From NCBI GenBank assembly GCA_017536765.1, contig JAFXGV010000052.1, positions 45,737 through 109,736 of the forward strand: DNA of 64,000 bases. Direction: 5' to 3'. Shown one piece after another: positions 19,943 to 28,459 of this stretch. The position numbers and the translations under genes are program-made. Every line of letters starts with the position of its first letter. Position 1 is the stretch's first letter. The DNA comes from Bacteroidaceae bacterium (GTDB taxonomy: Bacteria; Bacteroidota; Bacteroidia; Bacteroidales; Bacteroidaceae). The notes below the pieces were generated by a model. The model was not told the DNA's origin and did no database searches. It worked only from the letters and a program-made list of their open reading frames with translations.

Positions 19943-21202
19943 TTATCTTATCTTTAATGTCATAAGCGTTATTGCTGCCATAATGATGGTTACAATCCAA
20001 AAACGGATGGTCACCTTGGCCTCGTGCATAGGTCTTTGAGGGCCCTTGAACATATAGCTGCAAGCGCTGTCGAGTTTGTCGTCTGTTATCGTGTAGTGGT
20101 GGTGTAGCGGGGTGCAACGGAACAATCTCTGTTTCACTCCCTTTCGCTTGCCACTCTTGAAATATGCCACCTGTGCCATTACCGAAAGGTTCTCCACCAC
20201 GAAAATGCCGCAAAGCAGCACCAGGAGAATCTCCTTGTGTATGAGAATGGCCACTACGGCAATAATGCCGCCAATGGTGAGGCTGCCCGTGTCGCCCATA
20301 AACACCTGTGCGGGGAATGAATTGTACCACAGGAAACCAATGAGCGCACCTATGAATGCAAACCCGAAGATAACCACCTCCTCGCTGCCCGGCAGGTACA
20401 TTATGTTAAGGTATTCGGCCCAGTTCACGTGGCTCGATACATAGGCAAGTATGGCAAGTGCAATACCTATTATGGCGGCATTGCCCGCCAGCATACCATC
20501 CATTCCATCGTTGAGGTTGGCGCCGTTCGATACCGCGGTTACAATGAATACGGTAACCACCACGAAGAGTATCCAGCCGGCAGCGTTGGCATAATCGCCG
20601 CAGAACGACATAATGTCGTCATACCCAAGATTGTGGTTCTTTACAAACGGAATGGTGGTCTTGTTAAGTTTCTCGGGCTTGCTGCGGTGCTGCACCACCT
20701 CGGTGTTCCGGCTTGTCTGCACCGTTACGTTCTCCCTCATAACCGCTTGCGGGCTCAAATAGAGTGTAAGCCCAATGAGCAGGCCCAGGCCCACCTGTGA
20801 AATCACCTTCACCTTGCCGGGGATGCCGTCCTTGTTCTTCTTGAACGTTTTTATATAGTCGTCGGCAAAGCCCACTGCACCAAGCCACAATGTGGTGATG
20901 AGCAGCAGTATCATATATACATTGTCCAAGCGCCCTACGAGCAGGCAAGGAACAACGATAGCCACAATAATGATGAGACCGCCCATTGTGGGCACGCCCA
21001 CCTTCAGGTTGTTCTTGTCAAGGTCGCGCAAGGTTTCGGAAATCTGCCTTTTCTTGAAGAAACGTATGAAGTACTCTCCAAAAATGGTTGATATGAGCAG
21101 CGCAAGCACAATGGCTGTGAGTGCTCTGAATGAGGTGTAGCCAAACAATCGCGCTCCAGGAAAACCGCTCTCCTGCAGTAGCTTGAAAATGTAATACAGC
21201 AT
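19943..21202 (-). CDS. mraY: Phospho-N-acetylmuramoyl-pentapeptide transferase
   Basis: MraY makes lipid I from UDP-MurNAc-pentapeptide and undecaprenyl phosphate. Multiple membrane helices carry the family aspartates: GFADDYIKTFKKN and NLNDGMDGMLAG, plus the HHHYTITD-type histidine loop (PLHHHYT). 419 residues, longer than E. coli MraY because of a roughly 60-residue insertion near residues 140-200, as is common in Bacteroidetes. Confidence 0.95.
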   Translation of the reverse strand: MLYYIFKLLQESGFPGARLFGYTSFRALTAIVLALLISTIFGEYFIRFFKKRQISETLRDLDKNNLKVGVPTMGGLIIIVAIVVPCLLVGRLDNVYMILLLITTLWLGAVGFADDYIKTFKKNKDGIPGKVKVISQVGLGLLIGLTLYLSPQAVMRENVTVQTSRNTEVVQHRSKPEKLNKTTIPFVKNHNLGYDDIMSFCGDYANAAGWILFVVVTVFIVTAVSNGANLNDGMDGMLAGNAAIIGIALAILAYVSSHVNWAEYLNIMYLPGSEEVVIFGFAFIGALIGFLWYNSFPAQVFMGDTGSLTIGGIIAVVAILIHKEILLVLLCGIFVVENLSVMAQVAYFKSGKRKGVKQRLFRCTPLHHHYTITDDKLDSACSYMFKGPQRPMHEAKVTIRFWIVTIIMAAITLMTLKIR

Positions 21203-21219
21203 AGCTCCTTATCTCCTTA

Positions 21220-22674
21220 TTATATATTGAATATTTCTCTTATAACCTCTTTGTCATCGAAATGGTGCTTCACACCCTTTATATCCTGGTAGTTTTCGTG
21301 CCCTTTGCCTGCAACCACCACCACATCGCCCTTTTGGGCAAGTGCACAAGCCGTTCTTATGGCCTCTTTTCTATCGGCAATGGACAGCACATTCTTCTTC
21401 TGTTCGTCGGTGAGGCCTGCAAGCATATCGTTGATTATCTCCTGCGGCTCCTCGAAGCGGGGGTTGTCCGATGTTATGATAACCCTGTTGCTCCCCTTCA
21501 CGGCCTCCTGTGCCATAAGCGGGCGCTTGCCCTTGTCGCGGTTGCCGCCTGCTCCCACCACCGTGATGATGTTACCGCGCCCGCGCAGCACCTCGTTCAC
21601 CGTGCCAAGCACGTTCTTTATGGCATCGGGGGTGTGAGCGTAATCCACAATTGCGGCTGCACCGTTGGGCGAGTGGAGTGTCTCGAAGCGGCCCGAAACA
21701 GGCTTCAATGTGCTGAGCACGCGCAGCACCTCATCGGGCTCCTTGCCCAATTCTACGGCAGCACCGTAGATGGCAAGCAGGTTACTCACGTTGAAGCGGC
21801 CTGTGAGCGGTGTGGCAAATTCGCGGTTGTTGAACTCTAAAATCATACCATCGAGATGTGTTTCCACGATGCGCCCCTTGTAGTCGCAAAGCGTGCGGGT
21901 AGAGTATTTCTTTATGTCGGCACGTGTGTTCTGTACCATCACGGGGCCGTTCTTGTCGTCCATATTTGTTATGGCAAAGGCGTCGCGCGGCAGTGTGTCG
22001 AAGAAACTCTTTTTGCATTTAAGATAGTTATCCATCGTTTCGTGGAAATCCATATGGTCACGTGTGAGGTTGGTGAATATGCCGCCTGCAAAACGCAACC
22101 CGCCCACGCGCTCCTGTGCAAGTGCGTGCGAACTCACCTCCATAAAGGCATATTCGCATCCTTCGTCGGCCATTTGGCCGAGCAGCTTGTTTAGGTTCAC
22201 GGCATCGGGGGTGGTGTGTGTCGATGGGTAGGGGGTGCCGTCTATGTAGTTGCATACGGTGGAGAGCAAGCCACACTTGTGCCCCATTCCGCGGAACAGT
22301 TCGTAGAGCAGGGTGGCTATGGTGGTTTTTCCGTTTGTGCCTGTCACACCCACGAGCTTGAGTTTCTCGCTGGGGTTGCCGTAGAATGTGGTGGCAAGCT
22401 GCCCTGTTGCGCTCTGCGCATTGGCAATCTTTATGTATGCCTTTTCGGGGTGCAGTTGCTCGGGCATTGTTTCGCACACAATGGCCACTGCACCCTTCTC
22501 CTCTGCTGCGGGTATGAATTGGTGTCCGTCGGCCTGTGTACCACGCACAGCTATGAACATATCGCCCGCCTCCACCTTGCGCGAGTCTATGTTTACACCC
22601 GTTACCTCCACCTCCTCCTTGGGGAGTACTATCTGTGTATATTGAATATTTCTGATAAGTTCGCTCAGTTTCAT
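21220..22674 (-). CDS. murE: MurE ligase, probably meso-diaminopimelate adding
   Basis: MurE adds the third stem amino acid. The ATP loop GTNGKTT is at residues 112-118 and the C-terminal domain contains the DNPR motif (SDNPRFEEP, near residue 403), which marks enzymes adding meso-diaminopimelate rather than lysine. Other features: [22 protein letters not shown] and [14 protein letters not shown]. 484 residues. It is placed between the PBP gene and mraY. Confidence 0.96.
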   Translation of the reverse strand: MKLSELIRNIQYTQIVLPKEEVEVTGVNIDSRKVEAGDMFIAVRGTQADGHQFIPAAEEKGAVAIVCETMPEQLHPEKAYIKIANAQSATGQLATTFYGNPSEKLKLVGVTGTNGKTTIATLLYELFRGMGHKCGLLSTVCNYIDGTPYPSTHTTPDAVNLNKLLGQMADEGCEYAFMEVSSHALAQERVGGLRFAGGIFTNLTRDHMDFHETMDNYLKCKKSFFDTLPRDAFAITNMDDKNGPVMVQNTRADIKKYSTRTLCDYKGRIVETHLDGMILEFNNREFATPLTGRFNVSNLLAIYGAAVELGKEPDEVLRVLSTLKPVSGRFETLHSPNGAAAIVDYAHTPDAIKNVLGTVNEVLRGRGNIITVVGAGGNRDKGKRPLMAQEAVKGSNRVIITSDNPRFEEPQEIINDMLAGLTDEQKKNVLSIADRKEAIRTACALAQKGDVVVVAGKGHENYQDIKGVKHHFDDKEVIREIFNI

Positions 22675-22687
22675 AAATATCCTCTTT

Positions 22688-24910
22688 TTATTGTTTTAAT
22701 GTAAGTAGAACATATGCGCCCTTGTGCGCTTTCTCGCCACCTCTTATGCTCTGTGCCGCCACGTGTCCGTAGCCGCTTATTCTTGCATTGAGCCCGGCCT
22801 TTTTCATAAGGTAAAGCGCATCTTTTGCACCCATACCTATAACATTGGGAACAAGGTCGCCGGCATAGTCGGTTTCGGTAAACACGACCGTGTTGCTGTC
22901 TTTTTTAACAACGCCCCATTGCGGCTCCTCGTTGTACGATGTGCGAAAATCGCTCTCAATCTCTATATTCATTTCGTCAATCAGGTAGCTCACAGCGTTC
23001 ATATTGCCATTTTTTATTGCGGGCTGTGGCGCGTTTATGGTGTCCTTGCCGTCTGCCAATGTGGCGCGCTCGTGCTTGGCCATAATGTTCTCGGCAATCT
23101 CCTTGAACACCACGCCCGATGTCATACCGCCCGAGCGTGGTGCCTTGTTGTTTATCATCTGCACAATGCAGGTGTATTTGGGAGCATCGGCAGGGAAGAA
23201 ACCGCAGAAGCTCAACAGATATTCTATGGGAGAATAGTCGTAGCCGCCGTTCTTGGCAATGCGGGCTGTTCCTGTTTTGCCTGCCGATATGAAGTTCTTT
23301 GTCCTTGCCTTGTCGCCTGTACCATCCTCGGCATTCACCACCTCAATGAGCATCTTGGTGAGCGCTTCGGTTGTGGTATGTGCTAAAACGCCCTTCTCGA
23401 GTACCTCGGGTGCATACTCCTCTATAAGCTCGCCATCCTTCACCACGCCTTTTACTAAGCGAGGTTTCATAAGGTCGCCACCATTGGCAATGGTGTTGTA
23501 GAAGGCTACCATATTCACGGCAGTCATCATAGATGCGTAACCGTACGACAGCGATACAAGGTCGGACAGCGACCAGCTCTTTCTTGCGGGTGTGGCAAAG
23601 TAGGGCGTAGCCTCCGACTCTATGAGCCCGAAATTGCGGTTCATACCCAACGCCTTGAGCTTTTCGGTGAATGTTTTGGCATCCTTTCTGAAGCCGTTGT
23701 TTACAATCTCGCCCATACCCACGTTCGATGAATACTTAAGTACCTCGGTTATGCTGTAGTGCGTGGTGCCCTCTTGTGGCTTGTGGCTGTCGCTTATGCT
23801 TTTTCTTCCATAGAAACGATGCACGCCTTTGTGATGCGGCACCGAGTCGTTTGGGCTTATGCGCCCCTCTTCCAATGCGGCGGCAAGTGCTACGGTCTTG
23901 AATATTGAGCCGGGCTCCATAAGGTTGCACAGCGCAAGGTTGGGTGTTTTGCTGTATTGTGTCTGCTCGTTGGTTTCGATGTACAGTCCCTCGCCCACCT
24001 TGGTGAGGTTCACAATGGCCTTTATGTCGCCGGTGCTTGTCTCCATAAGTATGGCCCAACCAGCCATTGCATCGCGTTGCACAAGCTGGCTGCGCAGTGC
24101 CTTTTCGCATATGTCCTGCATCTCCACGTTGAGCGTGGTTTGTATGTCCACGCCGTTCTGCGCAGGAACATCAACCCTGAGGCGCGATTTCTCCTTCCAG
24201 CCGCTTCCCTCCTTGCCGCGCAGCAGCGAGTCGTATTTCTTTTCGAGGCCGTATGTTACGTTGAACTTCTTTCCCCTCTTGTCCTCGCTTGCCACAATGT
24301 CGCCAAGCGTGCTTTTAGCAAGTGAGCCGAAAATCTTTTTCCTGTCCACAAACTCCTTTGCGATGAGGCCCGAGTAGGCCGACGAGAGGTTCATTATGGG
24401 CAGTTTCTTTATATCCTTGTACTGCGAGTAGGTGATGTATGTGGGCCCGGGGCACAGCGGATATTCGCGGCGGCCGCTGCCGCGGCGGCGGTTTATGTTG
24501 AGGCCCGTACGCAGGTGCTTCTCAAACTCTGCAGCACTCCAGCGTGGCAGAATCTGCGACAACCCTTTCGACAGCTCCGCCACGTCGGCGTTCCATATCG
24601 AATCCTTCCTTACCCTCACTCGTTTCTCGGTTGTTTTGCTGTTGGGGTCGGTGTAGTCGAAATCAATGTAAACACGATATTTTATGAGGCTGCTCACAAG
24701 AATCTCACCGTTGTCGCTCAATATGTTGCCGCGCTTTGCGGGAATCTTCTGGTTATACTTTATGTTTCTCTCGCGCACCTCGTTCCAAAAGTCGCGCTCC
24801 TTGAACATAACCACCCCGGCCTTTATGATGATTATAAAGGCCCACAACCCGAACAGGAAGAGTACGAGCAGTTTGAAACGAAATATTATGTCTTTCTTGA
24901 ATGTAAACAT
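22688..24910 (-). CDS. ftsI: Class B penicillin-binding protein (FtsI) with C-terminal PASTA domain
   Basis: A 740-residue transpeptidase with one N-terminal membrane helix ([21 protein letters not shown]), a pedestal domain and a transpeptidase domain: SIFK catalytic motif near residue 335, SSN near 395 and KTGT near 543. The last 55 residues ([21 protein letters not shown]) form one PASTA domain. It cross-links septal peptidoglycan together with FtsW. The membrane segment sits directly downstream of the FtsL-like gene, 1 bp apart. Confidence 0.95.
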   Translation of the reverse strand: MFTFKKDIIFRFKLLVLFLFGLWAFIIIIKAGVVMFKERDFWNEVRERNIKYNQKIPAKRGNILSDNGEILVSSLIKYRVYIDFDYTDPNSKTTEKRVRVRKDSIWNADVAELSKGLSQILPRWSAAEFEKHLRTGLNINRRRGSGRREYPLCPGPTYITYSQYKDIKKLPIMNLSSAYSGLIAKEFVDRKKIFGSLAKSTLGDIVASEDKRGKKFNVTYGLEKKYDSLLRGKEGSGWKEKSRLRVDVPAQNGVDIQTTLNVEMQDICEKALRSQLVQRDAMAGWAILMETSTGDIKAIVNLTKVGEGLYIETNEQTQYSKTPNLALCNLMEPGSIFKTVALAAALEEGRISPNDSVPHHKGVHRFYGRKSISDSHKPQEGTTHYSITEVLKYSSNVGMGEIVNNGFRKDAKTFTEKLKALGMNRNFGLIESEATPYFATPARKSWSLSDLVSLSYGYASMMTAVNMVAFYNTIANGGDLMKPRLVKGVVKDGELIEEYAPEVLEKGVLAHTTTEALTKMLIEVVNAEDGTGDKARTKNFISAGKTGTARIAKNGGYDYSPIEYLLSFCGFFPADAPKYTCIVQMINNKAPRSGGMTSGVVFKEIAENIMAKHERATLADGKDTINAPQPAIKNGNMNAVSYLIDEMNIEIESDFRTSYNEEPQWGVVKKDSNTVVFTETDYAGDLVPNVIGMGAKDALYLMKKAGLNARISGYGHVAAQSIRGGEKAHKGAYVLLTLKQ

Positions 24911-24911
24911 A

Positions 24912-25268
24912 TCAGTCTATGGAGTAGGGTGGTTGTGTGGCTGTCTTCAGCTCACTGTTATTCTCTTTTATATATTTCTCGATGTTAGATTGGCGGCTCT
25001 TGTCCGAAAACTCGCTCTGGCGTGTGAGCAGGTCGTATCTGAGGTCGAGCCTCACCTTCTTCAGGTGCTCTATTTCGCGCAGTTCCTGCTGGAACGCATA
25101 TCGGTTGCTCACATAAATGAAGGCATACAGAACAATCATACCAAGCAGCAGGGCGTTGTTCAGGAATATCTCGCTGCCAAAGAACCTGCCGCCAAAGATG
25201 TAGCCCATAAAGCCACCCTTTTTCTTCTTTTTCTTCTTGTTGCTCTTGTTGTCGATGGTTTCGCTCAT
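24912..25268 (-). CDS. ftsL: FtsL-like divisome protein
   Basis: A 118-residue bitopic protein: a very basic cytosolic start (SNKKKKKKKGG), one membrane helix (ALLLGMIVLYAFIYVSNRY) and a periplasmic coiled coil (QELREIEHLKKVRLDLRYDLL). Its shape, size and position between rsmH and the PBP gene identify it as the FtsL counterpart; sequence similarity alone would not. It starts 4 bp before the rsmH stop. Confidence 0.82.
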   Translation of the reverse strand: MSETIDNKSNKKKKKKKGGFMGYIFGGRFFGSEIFLNNALLLGMIVLYAFIYVSNRYAFQQELREIEHLKKVRLDLRYDLLTRQSEFSDKSRQSNIEKYIKENNSELKTATQPPYSID

Positions 25269-26182
25269 TGTTCAGTATCCTTTTTTATGGCTATTCGTAA
25301 TTTTGCACTGCGCGACCGCGGGTTGCGCTCCTGTTCCTCGTCGGTGGGTATTATCACCTTTTGCATATCGAATGGCGATGTCACCCTGCCAAAGAAATCC
25401 TTCTCTATTATACCCTCTATGTTACCGCTCTTCATAAAGTTCTTCACCAGGCGGTCCTCCAGCGAGTGGTAGGTGATGATTACCAGGCGGCCGCCCGGTT
25501 TGAGCATCTCGCCTGCCTGTGTGAGCATCTCCTTGAGGGCATCCATCTCGTGGTTTATCTCAATGCGCAGCGCCTGGAACACTTTGGCAAGCTCCTTTTT
25601 CTCCCTCTGCGGCGGGCAGAAGGGCTTGGCTGCCTCTATAAGGTCGTTCACACGTTTGAAGGGCTTCTCGCCGCGGCGTTTCACAATTGTTGCCGCCAAT
25701 TTGCGTGCGCAATTAAGCTCGCCGTATAGCTTGAATATCTTTGCAAGCTCCTCTTCGGTGGCGTTGTTCAGCAGGTCGGCAGCTGTTTCGCCGCCGCGCT
25801 TGTTCATACGCATATCCAGGTCGGCATCGAAACGGAACGAAAAACCGCGTGTCTCGTCGTCGAAATGGTGCCCCGACACTCCCAGGTCGGCAAGCAGGGC
25901 GTCTATCTCCGTGGCATCGTGGTAGCGCAGGAAATTGTAAAGGAAACGGAAATTGCCCCTCACAAATGTAAAGCGCTTGTCGGCGGGGGCGTTCTTTTCG
26001 GCATCCTCGTCCTGGTCGAAGCTGTACAAATGCCCTTTTGCGCCCAGGCGCGAAAGTATTTCGCGCGAGTGGCCGCCACCACCAAAGGTAACATCAACGC
26101 ATATATCGTTCTTCCCTATCTTCATCCCATCGATGCTCTCAGTGAGCATCACGGGCGTGTGATATACAAGTTTCTCACTCAT
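25265..26182 (-). CDS. rsmH: 16S rRNA (cytosine-1402-N4)-methyltransferase
   Basis: RsmH (MraW) methylates N4 of C1402 in 16S rRNA. The SAM-binding DVTFGGGGHSREIL is at residues 30-43, followed by LADLGVSGHHFDDETRGFSFRFDADLDMRM and the C-terminal ITYHSLEDRLVKNFM. 305 residues. It overlaps mraZ by 8 bp. Confidence 0.96.
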   Translation of the reverse strand: MSEKLVYHTPVMLTESIDGMKIGKNDICVDVTFGGGGHSREILSRLGAKGHLYSFDQDEDAEKNAPADKRFTFVRGNFRFLYNFLRYHDATEIDALLADLGVSGHHFDDETRGFSFRFDADLDMRMNKRGGETAADLLNNATEEELAKIFKLYGELNCARKLAATIVKRRGEKPFKRVNDLIEAAKPFCPPQREKKELAKVFQALRIEINHEMDALKEMLTQAGEMLKPGGRLVIITYHSLEDRLVKNFMKSGNIEGIIEKDFFGRVTSPFDMQKVIIPTDEEQERNPRSRSAKLRIAIKKDTEQ

Positions 26183-26639
26183 TACCGCCTCCTTTCTCTG
26201 CTGTCATTATTTTTTCGAGTTCGCTGCTGAACTCCTCTGGGCTTATGAAGGGCTTGTCGAGCTTCTCCTTTGCCCAAATCTCAATGGTATCGTCCATTCC
26301 GATGAAACGTACCTCCTGTTCAATGGCCGCCATCCTCAAATATCGCTTGGGCAGCAGTATGCGTCCGTTGCTGTCTATGTGCAGCTCATCCACGTCGGCC
26401 ACAAACTGGCGGAATATCATCTGGTGGCGTGCATTCCACTTGTCGAGGCGGCTGCGCAACAGGTCGAGCTGTGCATTCCAACTATCCACGGGGTAGAGCA
26501 CAAGGCAATCCTGGTAAACATCCTTGCGCAGCATCACCGTGTCGCAAGCACCTGCTTGCAACACGCGACGGAAACAGGCGGGCAAGAATACTCTTCCCTT
26601 GCTGTCTGTCTTTGCCTCTATGTTACCGATGAAACGCAT
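26175..26639 (-). CDS. mraZ: Transcriptional regulator MraZ
   Basis: MraZ is a DNA-binding repressor of the dcw operon made of two SpoVT/AbrB-like repeats. Both DxxxR elements are visible: TDSKGRVFLP at residues 11-20 and IDSNGRILLP at 88-97. 154 residues. It is the first gene of the 13-gene operon, and a pair of typical MraZ boxes lies about 120 bp upstream, so autoregulation is likely. Confidence 0.93.
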   Translation of the reverse strand: MRFIGNIEAKTDSKGRVFLPACFRRVLQAGACDTVMLRKDVYQDCLVLYPVDSWNAQLDLLRSRLDKWNARHQMIFRQFVADVDELHIDSNGRILLPKRYLRMAAIEQEVRFIGMDDTIEIWAKEKLDKPFISPEEFSSELEKIMTAEKGGGNE

Positions 26640-26744
26640 TCTTTTTTACTTGTTTTATGGTAGAATGTGCCTTGCAAGCATCTGTAGCGCGGTTTTTTGC
26701 AGGTGCTATTGGTGGATTCTACAGCCAATATATCTAATTTGTTT

Positions 26745-26774
26745 CAAAATTACACAATTCCCCACAATTCCCCA
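26745..26774 (-). promoter_or_regulatory. MraZ operator boxes overlapping the mraZ promoter
   Basis: On the minus strand TGGGG-AATTG-TGGGG-AATTG (boxes at 26774-26770 and 26764-26760) is followed by TGTAA and then a -7-like TAATTTTG (26752-26745). TGGGR repeats with 5-bp spacers are the known MraZ recognition pattern in E. coli and other bacteria. The boxes fall where the -33/-7 spacer would be, fitting repression by steric block. No convincing -33 box is seen. Confidence 0.72.
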
Positions 26775-26790
26775 CTAAAATTGCAAAATA

Positions 26791-26842
26791 ATTTTCAGCA
26801 AAGTTTTCAACAGGTTGTTGATAGTCTTATTTTGCTGAAAAT
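26791..26842. repeat. 12-bp inverted repeat upstream of the dcw promoter
   Basis: ATTTTCAGCAAA (26791-26802) and TTTGCTGAAAAT (26831-26842) are perfect inverted copies around a 28-bp spacer that itself contains TCAACA-GGT-TGTTGA (26807-26821). The site lies just upstream of the MraZ boxes and could bind a further regulator; no known factor is recognised. Confidence 0.55.
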
Positions 26843-26932
26843 AAACTCATTGCCACCGGGGTGCAATGGTGGTGGATTGTACCAATGATAGAGAGTGGTT
26901 TGAGCGATAATATCTATCAATAGTGCATAAAA

Positions 26933-26960
26933 AACGAGAGCAACTGCGGTTGCTCTCGTT
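26933..26960 (-). terminator. Terminator of the C1-peptidase gene
   Basis: A 12-bp perfect stem (AACGAGAGCAAC/GTTGCTCTCGTT) with a 4-nt loop is followed on the minus strand by a run of six T, 36 bp after the peptidase stop codon. Confidence 0.9.
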
Positions 26961-26995
26961 ACAAAGTAAATAATTATTTCGTTACTCCTTGCCAA

Positions 26996-28399
26996 TTACT
27001 GCTCGGGCATAAACATAGGGTCCCAGGCGGGGAGCATTGTGGGCTTCTCTTTGAGCACCTCCAATACTTTAGCGGGTACATATTTTTTATCTACCACAAG
27101 GCGGAACATATACTCGTCGAACCACTCATCGGTCATTATGAGTGTGCCCTGGTAGCCGCTGCCTGCGCCCCAGCTGTTCTCCACCTGCCATTTTACAATG
27201 TTGCCGTCTTTGTCTATATCTACTGCTTTCAGAGTCATTGCGTGCGACGAACCGCTGTCGTAAACGCTTATTCTCTCTCGCTTGTCCATCCCGAACTCCA
27301 CACCAAAGAGCTCCTCGTAGTTGTAGTTGTTCATATCGAGTGTGCCGCGTTTGCTGTCGAGGAACTTGCCTACGTCGCAAGAGAAATACATCATTGTGCT
27401 GTCCTTTATTGATGCTATGGCCATCTGTTTAATCTCTTCAATGGGCAGGTTTACATAGAGCCAGTTGTGTCCGTCGTATGCGTGGCGGTCGTACTCTATC
27501 TCGTAGCTCTTCCAATAGGGGCGGGTGGGGTCGTTCATAAGCATCACAAAGTCGTTCTGCAGGTCTATGCCTATGTATTTGTCGTAGAAACTTTTGGGGG
27601 TGTATTTCTGTGGCTCCTCGCGGTACTTGCCGTTGGCGTCTTTGGGGGCCCACTCAAACTCGGTGGGGGGCACACCGTACACCTGTGCAAGCATTTTATA
27701 TACAACCTTAAGCTGCTCTTTCTTCATTGCAAGCAGTTCCTTCTCCTTGGCTCCGTTGTCTGATGCCTGGCGCAGGCGCAAGCCGAACTCGCGCAATTTC
27801 CTCTTGAGCAGCGAGCAGAAGGCATCGGTGTTGTTGCTGGTGTATGTTTCGGGCATAACTCCCTTGGGCACAATGCCGTATTTTGCAACAAGGTCGGCCA
27901 CACCGGTGTATGTGCCGCCGTCGCTCAACGGGTTCTTGAAGAGCCAATCTACAACGCGGTCCTCTTTGGGCTTCTTGCGCGTGTCGATGATACCCTGCAG
28001 AAAGAGGTTCGATTTCTCCAATTGGTCGAAGAAAAAGTTATATACCTGTGAGAATTGGAATGCTCCAAGGTCCTGCTCGGCAATCATCTTGGCGCGCATC
28101 ACGTTCATCCCGGTGAAGAGCCAGCAACGGCCCGACGATTCCTGGTTTGTGATACCCTTTGAAGACACACTGTGGCTGAAGTATGTGTTCATCTCGCCCA
28201 GGTTCTCCTGGTTAAGCGAGAGGGCTTTTATGGGGTTGCCCATAAGTATGTTCTGCAACGCCTTTTCGCTTGTTGTGGGTTTGTAGCTTTCGCTTATCTC
28301 CTTGTACATTGCGGCATCTATGCCACCGTTGTTTTGTGCCACTGCGCCGCCTGCCACAAAGAGGGCTGCAAGCAGTGTGCCGATAGTTCTTTTCTTCAT
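26996..28399 (-). CDS. Secreted C1-family aminopeptidase, bleomycin hydrolase type
   Basis: A 467-residue papain-fold peptidase of the C1B (PepC/bleomycin hydrolase) group. A Sec signal (RTIGTLLAALFVAGGAVAQ) directs export. The catalytic Cys is residue 92 in ESSGRCWLF, the His lies in SGSSHAMTLKAVD near residue 388 and the Asn in VENSWG near 408. Substrate is likely short peptides or peptide N-termini in the periplasm; most bacterial PepC proteins are cytosolic, so the signal peptide is a Bacteroidetes trait. It is a single gene with its own terminator. Confidence 0.92.
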   Translation of the reverse strand: MKKRTIGTLLAALFVAGGAVAQNNGGIDAAMYKEISESYKPTTSEKALQNILMGNPIKALSLNQENLGEMNTYFSHSVSSKGITNQESSGRCWLFTGMNVMRAKMIAEQDLGAFQFSQVYNFFFDQLEKSNLFLQGIIDTRKKPKEDRVVDWLFKNPLSDGGTYTGVADLVAKYGIVPKGVMPETYTSNNTDAFCSLLKRKLREFGLRLRQASDNGAKEKELLAMKKEQLKVVYKMLAQVYGVPPTEFEWAPKDANGKYREEPQKYTPKSFYDKYIGIDLQNDFVMLMNDPTRPYWKSYEIEYDRHAYDGHNWLYVNLPIEEIKQMAIASIKDSTMMYFSCDVGKFLDSKRGTLDMNNYNYEELFGVEFGMDKRERISVYDSGSSHAMTLKAVDIDKDGNIVKWQVENSWGAGSGYQGTLIMTDEWFDEYMFRLVVDKKYVPAKVLEVLKEKPTMLPAWDPMFMPEQ

Positions 28400-28459
28400 A
28401 GTAATTCTATTATTTTGTTTGTTGTTTACGGTTTGTCGGCTAATATAGTAAAAATTTCT

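Larger units (their letters stand above)
26640..26995. other. Gene-free leader and regulatory region upstream of mraZ
   Basis: This 356-bp gap between mraZ and the C1-peptidase gene has no credible ORF. It holds, from right to left: the peptidase terminator, a 12-bp inverted repeat with a smaller palindrome inside its spacer, the MraZ boxes, a -7 box, and a leader with a potential long hairpin closed by GTAGAAT/ATTCTAC (26660-26666 and 26716-26722). Confidence 0.7.

Noticed and set aside
24460..24510. Very GC-rich run suggesting a repeat or a CpG-like element
   Set aside because: It encodes an Arg/Gly-rich loop of the penicillin-binding protein in the correct frame and shows no periodic repeat.
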